The position numbers were made by a program, and so were the translations under genes. Source: Timema cristinae (lineage: Eukaryota; Arthropoda; Insecta; Phasmatodea; Timematidae). From it: 64,000 nt of DNA. The first letter of the stretch is position 1; every line of letters starts with the position of its first letter. Of this stretch, positions 22,343 to 32,060 are shown piece by piece. Under the pieces are notes generated by a model that ran no database searches, had not been told where the DNA came from, and saw only the letters and a program-made list of their open reading frames with translations. Location of the stretch: assembly GCA_039000515.1 (NCBI GenBank), contig JBCFYV010011135.1:14584376-14648375 (forward strand), in the 5' to 3' direction.

Positions 22343-23530
22343 GAGTGACTTTGTGTCATCAATATAAATAACGTGACTTTAAGGGCCTATTATGGGGGTG
22401 TATCGAATTTTATATTAATTTTTTTTTAAACACACGTTCAAAAGCACAAACTTTTGTACAGTATCGATTATGATTTTTTGGAGGGGGGCGGGGGAATACT
22501 TATAATATTTTAATAGTGTCTTGTTCAAAATTATTCTATGACGAAAGATTGTATCTAACCTCAAATGTGAGTCATCTATGAAATCAAACATTTCATACTC
22601 TAAATTATTGTGTACAGTATAATAGACAATAAATAAACTGCAATTACACCAAATCATGTTTTATTTTAAAATATTGCCTAGAATTGTGTTTCTAGAACCT
22701 AGATATATGATATTTTTTTATGAGCATTCGTCTTAAAATGCTTGTACAGAAATGAAGCTAAAATATTATAAGCCGGGTCCGGACTATGAAAAACTAAAAG
22801 TATTTTTTAAAATACCTATAAAATGATCTAAAAAACTCTAGAAAAAAATCACTTAAAATTAACAAATAATTACCTAAATATGAAAAAAACTATTAATGAA
22901 AGTTCACAAATAAACCAAACATACACAATTATTAGAAACTAAAAAATACATATGCAATGAAAGCCTTTGTTTAATTACTGTTATAACCAAGGCCAGGATT
23001 TTGGTGGTGTGTCATCTTTTATATATATATTTTTTTTTTCACAGAACATCATTGTGTAATACAAAATGAAATAAAATCGTACAATCCGTGTATAAAAAGA
23101 ACAGAATATATGTATAATTAAACTTCTTACCAAATTCAATGTGTACCAATGTTTTATTTTTTTATTGCAGGCATCAGTTTTATCAAATATGTTTTTTTTA
23201 TTCTTTGTCTCTAGTTGTTTTGCTTTTAATACCATATATTATTAAAAAAATTGTACGTAGGTATTAGTTTTATTTATTATCAATAGTGAAAGTCGAATAA
23301 AAAGTCAAAATTAAAATTTATTTATGTATCTGTACGAACATAATTTTTCTCAACATTAATATATTAATTGTTTCTTGAAGTTGACGATGACGGAGTTTTT
23401 TTTAAGGTTTTATTTGACTAAATGTAACTCAGTGCTACTGTGAATTAGAATTGAAAAGAAAGTAAATAGGTTTGTGTTGAAACTATTCTTTTTTTCTATC
23501 CATTTTTTAATAAATAAAATGATTGAATAT
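22343..23530. other. Intergenic, AT-rich, no gene seen
   Basis: Low-complexity AT-rich sequence with a G-tract at 22481-22493. Short open frames here are Phe/Lys/Ile-rich and unsupported. Confidence 0.6.
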
Positions 23531-23687
23531 TAGGAAAATGATAGAGCACAAATAAAAGTAAACACACTAACACATATTTACACACACTCTTCAATATTTC
23601 GATACCATTATATCATCTTCCTCAGGAAGTATTAGTAGTAAATGTGTTAGTGTTTTTACTTTTATTTGTGCTTTGTTATTTTCCTAC
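23531..23687. repeat. Long inverted repeat (about 50-bp arms)
   Basis: The left arm, TAGGAAAATGATAGAGCACA then AATAAAAGTAAACACACTAA (23531-23581), is the inverse of the right arm at 23638-23687, with few mismatches. The ~55-base loop carries CTTCCTCAGGAAG, a further small palindrome. Probably a retroelement end or foldback element; class not determined. Confidence 0.8.
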
Positions 23688-24369
23688 TATTATATAATTT
23701 TATTTATTACAAATTTTTTTGCTCGATGCACTTTATTTCATACATATTAATTTCTTTCTATCTATTATTTTTGCACAAAATACTCTAGTCCTCTTTTTTT
23801 TCCTATTTTTTAACACATGTTTGTTTGTTATTTTTGTTTTACTCCTTTTTCTAAAACAATATGGTCACAATATTTATAACATAATAATGTAAGATCTAAT
23901 TCTTATGACGAAACCTTAATTATTTTGAAGAGGGGGCTCCTACGGTGTTGTTGTAGTTAACTGAAGAATGTATCTTATAAATTGCATTAACTTATTTAAC
24001 AAATCGGGAATAAAATTAGTCCAAGACATGAGCCTTATTTTTAGGACTCCCTGCGACAGTAAATTGTATTACACAATTTAAACAAGTGTATATTAAAAAG
24101 ATATAAATGGTGATTCAATGATTTCAAATTATTATTGTTCAGGAGTTATAAGGGATCAGGTCAAAATAATTAATGTGTGGTGTCGAAATTTAGTACAATT
24201 AGACATGCATAATATGAAGTGTATTTAGCAGTTTGAAAGTGGTAACATTAGCTGATTTTTGATAATATATAAACACTGTTCTTTTTATATACCAATAATT
24301 AGATTTTATCTAATTTTGTATCACATACTGTTATTTAGAATTATTTTGTATTTTTTAACCCAACCCTAC
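23688..24369. other. Intergenic, no gene seen
   Basis: AT-rich, no supported feature. Confidence 0.55.
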
Positions 24370-24660
24370 TCTCTAATCCTAATGATGTGCCCAAATTAAA
24401 CATTGCAAATATATATCTGAAATGTCAATTTCATTACATTTCTTGTTTTGACTGTACCGAATATAGAAACAACACAGACTAGCAGAACATAATATGCCCG
24501 TATGATACAGAGGGTCAGATAATCCCAACTAATGACACACTCAGGTAAAGCTGACGCCGGCTTCCTTATCTGGTCGGTGTTGCTGGAATGGGCTGAGACA
24601 TTGCTACTTGCTATCTTTTCCAAGATAGCTCCCAACTATGTTAAATTCCCTGCTAAGATG
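24370..24660 (-). repeat. Interspersed repeat R3, copy 2
   Basis: Reverse-strand copy of the R3 family. The frame [16 protein letters not shown] then CVISWDYLT is kept. Its 3' side (TCAAAACAAGAAATGT on minus) matches copy 3 rather than copy 1. Confidence 0.72.
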
Positions 24661-24710
24661 TTATAGACCTAAAAACTCTTAATAGATCTAATTATAATTG
24701 TCAAATTACC

Positions 24711-25046
24711 TTAATCGGAGACGAATGATCGTGTAACTTTAAACCACTTTTCTTTTAAGACAATTGACTCTCGACTTAACCTACTACTGGAGGACGAGAT
24801 TTTAGAACAATAAAGTTCCGTTCTACCCATTTGTAGACCCGAGCGTGTGACGGGAGTTGGCAAAAGGAAAAGAGTAATGTAGCGTAGTGCCGTGGGTATC
24901 CTTGTGTGAAAGAAAGGATATTCAGCCACGAGACCGGCGCGGCGGTACTCTTTGATGTCGGCGGCTGACAAAGAGTTTGCGACTGGAGAACTGCAATAAA
25001 CAAATTTATAGTCGTAGTTGGTTGCTGCTTTTAGGAGCAAGAACAA
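24711..25046 (-). other. Unrecognised GC-richer patch with open frame
   Basis: 24820-25020 is GC-richer than its surroundings, and a 111-codon minus-strand frame crosses it. I recognise no family; splice sites are not evident. It may be a fragment of an unknown repeat next to R3 copy 2. Confidence 0.2.
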
Positions 25047-25929
25047 GGAAGCTCTTGATGAGCAGAGCAGGATGCTGCGAAGTCAAATACAGAAAAAAAA
25101 AACACTAATATCTATTTTATTTAGAGACAAATTTCATCTTGTGTTTCTAATTATCTACGGTTATTATGTATCGTGTTTTTGTCTTTTTACAGGCATTTTT
25201 TTTACTAGGTGTTGATAATTTATATAAATAATGACGTGACCACTCAATAATAATAATAATAATAATGACCGGCTTCGGTTACTGTATGGTCGAAGGCAGG
25301 CATGTCAAACTCACGACCCACGGGCATCATGCAGCCGTATGCATGATTTTGTGCGGCCCGTGGACTCTATGCGACCCTATTACTCTTTTAATAAGCTTTG
25401 AGGATAAACCACATTTTGGAATGGTATATTTGGGGATCTGGTATAATTTGGAGAATTCTGTCATGTGAGGTTGGTTTACTAGATTTGTTTTCTTTCTTCG
25501 ACATGGATCATTTACCGAGAACTGTTGAATTTCCGCGCCAAATATGTGCAATGTTTGGCATCACATACGTATGTTAACAGCTGTAATGAAACAAACCACA
25601 CGAACGAGAGGTCTTGGCTTACTGACCTAATTTATAAATAACTATAAAAATAATTTTGGACTAAGATTTAAAACTGGAAATTAACACCATGGTTGAAAAC
25701 TTAGCACCTATGTTATAATTTTTTTTTAACAATTCTATTTAAAAAAATATAGAACTACTCTTATCGTTGTATGTAGGTGAATACTATCTTCATTTTATAA
25801 TAATGAGATATGAAGCTAGAATTATTTTTACTTAAAATATCGGCAATGTGGATTTATTTTTAAAATGTTCTCCTCGCCCCTTTTAAAAATGTTTTTAATG
25901 TTCAATGTGTTTTTTTACTTTCAAACGAA

Positions 25930-26167
25930 TTGGACACGTTTGGTCTAAGGCGTTACTCTGGCAAAAGACTAGACTGTCGATGATGGGAAGATCGGTACTC
26001 GAATCCCGATAGGGTGTACTGAGTGGTTTTTTTCCTAAAGCGTTTTCCAATCTGTGTTCGCGAAAATTCGGGTACACTTGCTCTATATTCAATTTTCTCA
26101 TCCCTAACAAATTAGGTATTAATACTATTTCTGGGTATAGCCCGAACGGATAGTAAGGCGCAGCTAA
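25930..26167 (+). mobile_element. SINE-C copy
   Basis: TTTGGTCTAAGGCGTTACTC, AGACTAGACTGTCGATGA, B-box TACTCGAATCCCGATAGGG, body TCGGGTACACTTGC, tail CCCGAACGGATAGTAAGGCG. Confidence 0.82.
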
Positions 26168-26950
26168 AAAAAATAATGATATATATTGTGTACTGATAAT
26201 GATGTTGATTTGAATTTTTCTAATATTTAATATTCATGTTATTATATTTAACAAAATACATCATTTAAAACGAGCTGATTACTCTTTATTCTCAAGGGAT
26301 GTGTTTTAAGATATGATCATGGTTCCACTATATGATTGTATTAATCCAATTAATTTATATCAATATTATTATTACTGGTTACGGCTTCCCATAGTTTATT
26401 AAATATAGCTCTGAACGGGCTAAAAAATTAGACTACTGTTCTATAGCCGCCATTTTATTTTCAAGATGGCGTTATGTCTATATATATAGGAACCTTTAGA
26501 AGCTGCTTCAATGAAAATTCAATCAGCAGAAGCTGAGGAAAAGTAAAAAAAAAAAAGTTTTGTTTTCACCATCTTTTGGAATACGAAATTTTATCATTTA
26601 GGACTCTGTGCGACATTTTATTACTGTGAGGTGGATCTTTTCTTGCGGATTCTGGAATTTACGGATCGAGACTTTGTGAACAGAACACGCTGTTACTATG
26701 GAGTCGGTCTCATTTTTACGGTCTACGAACGAACCTTAAGCCCCGTATACATTAGGCGAGCCTGTAATGTGATTGAGATGGGCCCATGAGCGCACTACGA
26801 GCACGACACGAGCAAGCTACGAGCACGCTACGAACCATTCGCAGTAATCCGCCGGCTGTCGGGTTTTCCAACGAGCACAAAAATTCGTCAGTCTAGTTGG
26901 GAAGTGTTTATTGCGTGTTCAGAAACATTAATAGCTGGTTTGAGGACTCT

Positions 26951-27120
26951 GTATTTCAGTTGATAGAATCTTATAAAAACCATAGATTTTCATGAGACCC
27001 CAAAGATAAAAACTATTATGAAAAAAATCCGAAGGAATATACCTGGAAGGATATCGCTACATTAGTAGGACAAGCAAAAGATGTTTGCAAACGAAAAATA
27101 ATTAATTCTTTCGGTCTGAC
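26951..27120 (+). pseudogene. MADF/Myb-SANT-like domain remnant inside the Harbinger-like element
   Basis: The + frame from 26951 reads VFQLIESYKNHRFS, stop (TGA at 26993-26995 where MADF domains have Trp), then DPKDKNYYEKNPKEY and TWKDIATLVGQAKDVCKRK. The pattern L-I-E, W-D-P, Y, then W-x-x-I-A is that of MADF domains, which are DNA-binding helix-turn-helix modules found in the accessory protein of PIF/Harbinger elements and in host factors. The TGA for TGG and the missing remainder of the ORF mark it as dead. A host MADF exon is less likely because it sits between the element's terminal repeats. Confidence 0.75.
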
Positions 27121-27392
27121 CACTAATATGCTGGAACTTTAAATCTTCCAGTAGTTCCGAACCCGACCGTTGTTTTTATACAATTGAGTACGCCACCATC
27201 ACCGAGGCTTTAATTGTTTTGTTTTTTTAAATAAATTGGCAATAATTAGCATAGCACCACTGCACATAATTAAAGCTAAGGCTTCTTCGGTATCAGACAT
27301 TTAGTACATTTAAGACCGCTAACTAAATTGAAGTACAATGCACTCTCGTAAATACTGAATTGAACTGAGATCGTTATTACGTCGTTTGCTCG

Positions 27393-28195
27393 TTTCACCA
27401 ACGGTTCAGAGAATGCTCGTGGCGTGCCCGTTTCACCAATAGTTCAGTGGATGCTCACAGCGTGCTCGTTTCACCAATGGTTCAGAGGATGCTCACAGCG
27501 TGCTCGTTTCACCAATGGTTCAGAGAATGCTCGTGGCGCGCTCGTTTCACCAATGGTTCAGAGGATGCTCACGGCGTGCTCGTTTCACCATGGTTCAGAG
27601 AATGCTCGTGGCGCGCTCGTTTCACCAATGGTTCGAGGATGCTCACGGCGTGCTCGTTTCACCAATGGTTCAGAGGATGCTCGTGGCGTGCTCGTTTCAC
27701 CAATGGTTCATATAATGCTTGTGGCCGCTCGTTTCACCAATGGTTTAGAGGATGCTCGCGGCGTGCTCGTTTCACCAATGGTTCAGAGAATGATCGCAGC
27801 GTGCTCGTTTCACCAATGGTTCAGAGAATGCTCGTGGCACGCTCGTTTCACCAATGGTTCAGAGAATGCTCACAGCGTGCTCGTTTCACCAATGGTTCAT
27901 AGAATGCTTGTGGCACGCTCGTTTCACCAATGTTTTAGAGGATGCTCGCGGCGTGCTCGTTTCACCAATGGTTCATAGAATGCTTGTGGCACGCTCGTTT
28001 CACCATGGTTTAGAGAATGCTCGTGGCGCGCTCGTTTCACGAATGGTTCAAAGGATGCTCACACTCTGCTCATTTCACCAATGGTTCAGAGAATGCTCGC
28101 GGCGTGCTCGTTTCACCAATGGTTCAAAGGATGCTCACACTTGCTCATTTCACCAATGGTTCAGAAAATGCTCGCGGCGTGCTTGTTCCACGCCC
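27393..28195. repeat. 38-bp minisatellite within the Harbinger-like element, about 21 units
   Basis: The unit reads GTGCTCGTTTCACCAATGGT, TCAGAGAATGCTCACGGC, with GAGAATG/GAGGATG/TAGAATG variants and single-base deletions. The left side of the element (26790-26860) carries the inverse motif (ACGAGCAC, GAACCATTCG). The array therefore looks expanded from a subterminal inverted repeat. Open frames across it in several registers are artefacts of a stop-free unit. Confidence 0.93.
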
Positions 28196-28769
28196 AAAGT
28201 GACGAGCATTACATTACATGCTACATTAGATGCTCGGCTCACCTAATGTATACGCATCTTTACAAATCAGAACTCTGTCGAATAACAATCTGTTACTGTT
28301 ATCTTCTTAGAAGATACGAGATTTACGAATTTGTGTACAGATCAATCAGTTACCATGCAGTCAATGTCTTCTTACGGATGACGAGCATATAGACATGGCT
28401 TTATCTAAGACATTAAAAGTGGACTCTATGACCTTTTTAATGATTCCTCAGTCCATTGAGGCTAAGAACGGACGTGTCAAGGTCAAGATTAGTGTTGAGA
28501 AAGATATGATGTGGTACAGATTAGAGATGCAGAGGGGAGGCAAGGTGCATCTATGAGGGGTGAGGGTCAACTCAAGAATGCGAGAGATTAGAAGTTGGGA
28601 TATACTTTTTTATCTTTATTTCTCATGTTGATGGATTAATTATTGTAAGATTCTGCTGGAAAGAAGCCTTTTAGATAATATAAATATATTATTTTGTAGT
28701 CAACATTGTTTACGTTTCAATTTATTACTGTATAACCTAATCTATTTACTTCTAACTAATTGGGACTGA

Positions 28770-29930
28770 ATCTTGCTCGGATTAAGCCCCAGCTACAGAG
28801 TCCAAAAGCTCCGAATCCGTATATTCCTTAGGTCCTTAATGGTGCCTAGAAATGGAAATCCGTGCACAAAGTCCGTATCCTTAATCACGTGACCTTGCTA
28901 ACCAATGAGAAAGTCGGAACCTACGTGAAATTAAACTCTTCGAAAGAAAATTTTCTTACTAATAGGAAATTTAATCTAACAAGATGACACCATTTTTTCC
29001 GAGAACTTGACATTTCTCATAAATTTGTTTCTGAGATGCCACTTTTTCAGTGTTTTTATTAAAATTTATTATCAGAGATAGATTTATGAAATTCCTCCGT
29101 TTGCACAACTTTCATTTCATTTAATTTTATATTTGTTTCCATAGAAACAGATCCTTTCGTTGCATTGGTGTTTTCATTTTAATGCGCTCGCACATATTTA
29201 CTTTGCTGTGATTGTAACTTAGTCTTTCCCACTCCGTATCAACTAGTCCTTAAAAAGTTAAAGTTGAGTCATCTTTTACGAAGTGGTAAGGATAAGTAAG
29301 GACTCTGTAGACAGAGCATTCTTAGCGTGGAGTCAATCACCAAAGGGCCTGACACAAACTCCTTAGCTCCCCATCTTTATAGTCCTTAGGTCATTAATGG
29401 TCCTTAGAAATGGAAATCACATCTACACAGTCCGTCCGTGCCAACCAATGGAAAAGTTGAAAACAACGTCCAATAAAAAGCTTCGAAAGGAATTTTTTTT
29501 AAAGCTATGCGCAAGCAAGCGTCATCTGTGAAGCAGACGATATCCCAGCAGAATAATATTATAACGTGAGTAACTACTCAACATACTTTTATAAAACGTT
29601 CAGGATATTTCTGAAATAGCTCAGTCAGTAAAATTATCTTATAATTTTATATTTGTTTCCATAGCAACGGATCCTTTGGCTGTCATTGGTGCTTTCATTT
29701 CGATGCGCTAGTGCCCTTACTTTGTTGTGATTGGTAGTCCTTAGCAGTCTGTATCGACTAGTCCTTAGAAAGTTAAAAGTTGAGTGAACTTATACGGGGT
29801 GGTAAGGACTAAGGAATTAAGGATAAGAACTCTGTAGATAGTGCAATCTATTAGTGTGGAGTGGATCGATCTCTTATGGAGTACTAAGCACCTTACGGAT
29901 ACGGAGTCTGTAGTTGGGACTTTAAAAAGA
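28770..29930. mobile_element. Two adjacent related repeat units, possible tandem DNA elements
   Basis: Units at about 28785-29340 and 29341-29930 share TAGTCCTTAGGTC/TAATGGTCCTTAGAAATGG near their starts, TTTCCATAGAAACAG/CAACGG in the middle, and ACTAGTCCTTA..AAAGTTAAA then GGACTCTGTAGA near their ends. The outer ends are inverted (CCCAGCTACAGAGTCC and GGAGTCTGTAGTTGGGA). The class is not established. Confidence 0.55.
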
Positions 29931-30000
29931 TAATACGGAAAAGTCTTCTGGGAGATAGTTCATGCACCTTCCCTTGTGACATATATTATATTTTTATAGT

Positions 30001-30252
30001 ATCGTGTCTTACTACCCGTTTGTATTATACGCCTATATAGACCTACTAATTAAGCTAAGGGGCTAAGAACGTGGAAGGTTGAATTTAGAGGAGGTGTATC
30101 CGTATTTGCGTGGAGAGAGAAAGAGAGAGGAAACTATTTAGGAAAAAAATCCTCAGAAAACCCGTCCAGGATCGAACTCCAATCTCCCCGTCATCGGCGA
30201 CCTGGTCTATTGCGAGAGTGATGCCTTGATATATACGGCCACCGAAGTGGGT
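30001..30252 (-). mobile_element. SINE-C copy, near full length
   Basis: Tail ATCGTGTCTTACTACCCG, body GTATTTGCGTGGAGAGAG, and tRNA-like head on minus (CCACTTCGGTGGCCGTATAT). Confidence 0.8.
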
Positions 30253-30479
30253 TTTAAGATATTAAAATAAATCAAAAGTGACAGCTGCAAATTACATGAC
30301 TTGAGTATGAATACGTGAAATTAAATCTAGTAAGACTACAAAATATAAGTCGGATGAATGCGATTTTATCCCGAAGCGAGTTCAACGCATGGTCAAGAAA
30401 CTCGCCCTAATGAAAGAATATTTTCAGGTTTCAGTGGCGTCGATATAATATATTCTGAGGGTCTGGATTTTTATTTAAT

Positions 30480-30712
30480 TTATTTGAGGTATTCAACGTG
30501 CACTTTCTAAACCGAATGGTTTATCAGCACACAGTTTATAAAAATAGTTACCTCTAGACTAGACACAACATCTAGTCCCCAGCCGTCAATTTATCACTGT
30601 GAAAGTGGAGACCCACATTCCACTAACTATGCCAGGAATCGAGCCAAGGACCCTCAGCTCAGAAGACAGACACACTACTGACTGAGATAAGGTTTCATCT
30701 GAGGTGTGGGGG
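30480..30712 (-). mobile_element. SINE-E copy
   Basis: The tail end on + reads GAGGTATTCAACGTGCACTT, the same as family D. The tRNA-like head is different: minus-strand TTATCTCAGTCAGTAGTGTG and GGCTCGATTCCTGGC. Confidence 0.7.
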
Positions 30713-30721
30713 ATTTTTAAT

Positions 30722-30800
30722 ATTTTATATATATATTTTTTTTTTTCCATATGAAATATATATATATATATATATATTGTAAAATATTTTTTATATAAAT
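30722..30800. repeat. AT-rich microsatellite
   Basis: Two TA repeat blocks separated by a T-tract and CCATATGAAA. Confidence 0.9.
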
Positions 30801-31479
30801 ATAATATTGATTGGCTGTTATCGATCAACGTCAGCCTCTTTCATCTTCAAGCCCTTGGCTAATATTTCATCGCCTCCCTCCATAATACTGGCCCAATATA
30901 ATATTAAAAAATAAGTTAATCAAACACCATTTATTTTAATTTTTATTTATGTTTCCAAAATAGAAGATACAAACTTGAAAAAAAACCACATAAATAATTA
31001 ATGACATAGAATACAACTTAAGCTAGTTTAATTACATATTTATTTGGAATAAAAAAATTGCGCCAATACAAAAAGAAAGTTTAAAATATTTTTGTGTGTA
31101 TGCCTTTCACACAATTACAAATATATATAGCAGTACAAAATATAAAAAAGGAGTTAAGACAACCCAAAACCCCGACCCGTAACTACACTACTGTTAAGTT
31201 GGTAGTATGTGGTGGGATGGGCGGGGAGGGGGTGGGGGTGGAGGGTGTCCTTGTTAATAAACAAGTCAGAAAGAGGTTCAAGATCTTGTTCCAAGAAGAT
31301 GCGACAAGACGGAGACAAATAAAATAGTAAGGGTCAATTTAAAATTCGTGGCACCTTTTAGGCAAGATGAAAGATGTGAGTTAAGGTATGTATTTTAACT
31401 TTTTTTTTTTTTGTAAAAATAAATTAAAAAATATTTCTTCAGTAGATAGTTTAGTTTAAATTTCTACTCATAGTATTCT

Positions 31480-32060
31480 AATATCAACAGTTCTTGAATA
31501 TCTGTCACTACAATGATAAACTATTTCGTATCTCAAATAGTCGCGGAGAAATTATGAAAATTGGAAATTTTTTCTCAAGCTAAGAAAATAATAATTGCCT
31601 TCATGTTTGTATTAATAAACAGTGTATAAAAATATAAAATGTAATCAAAATCGTTAGAGCAAATTTCTGGAAAATAGATTTTTTACTCTTTTCACCCTTC
31701 AGTAAACTCCCCTTAAATTTAGGGTTGAATATCTAATTCCAAAAAACCCTCAGGCAGATCTTATGAAAACCCCAGATACCAGGTTTTAAACCGACAAACA
31801 GACGGCATTACGAAAACATTTTTTTTTTGTTTTGTTTCAGGGGGTCATGAAAAGTCGACATTTATCAAAATCTTGAGTTCCATTTTTTTTTGACGATTAC
31901 ACTACTTTTTCTCCGAAGTGTCGTGAGAAAGTAAAAATAAACTAATCATATCTACTGAAGTAAAATTTATTTATTTTGCCAAAATAAATACAAGTTTTTT
32001 TTACAAAAACTATTAAAAAAACTACCCTAACTCACTTTTCCTACCCACCTTAAAAGGATA
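31480..32060 (+). repeat. Interspersed repeat GH, copy 2
   Basis: Carries AACAGTTCTTGAATATC, TTTAGGGTTGAATAT, CAGGGGGTCATGAAA, TTTTTGACGATTACA, then the TACTGAAGTAAAATTTATT module and CTAACTCACTTTTCCTACCC, in the same order as at 4830-5430. Confidence 0.6.

Larger units (their letters stand above)
26739..28259. mobile_element. PIF/Harbinger-like DNA transposon remnant
   Basis: Terminal inverted repeats AGCCCCGTATACATTAGGCG (left) and, reversed, AGATGCGTATACATTAGGTG (right) are flanked by a TTA duplication at 26736-26738 and 28260-28262, the target typical of PIF/Harbinger. Inside are a MADF/Myb-like coding remnant (26951-27120) and a 38-bp minisatellite (27393-28195). No DDE transposase remains, so it was probably mobilised in trans. 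Total 1521 bp. Confidence 0.8.

Noticed and set aside
27424..28246. Long overlapping open frames with Phe-His-Gln-Trp repeats
   Set aside because: They are translations of the stop-free 38-bp minisatellite in three registers; single-base deletions shift frame freely and no start context or homology exists.
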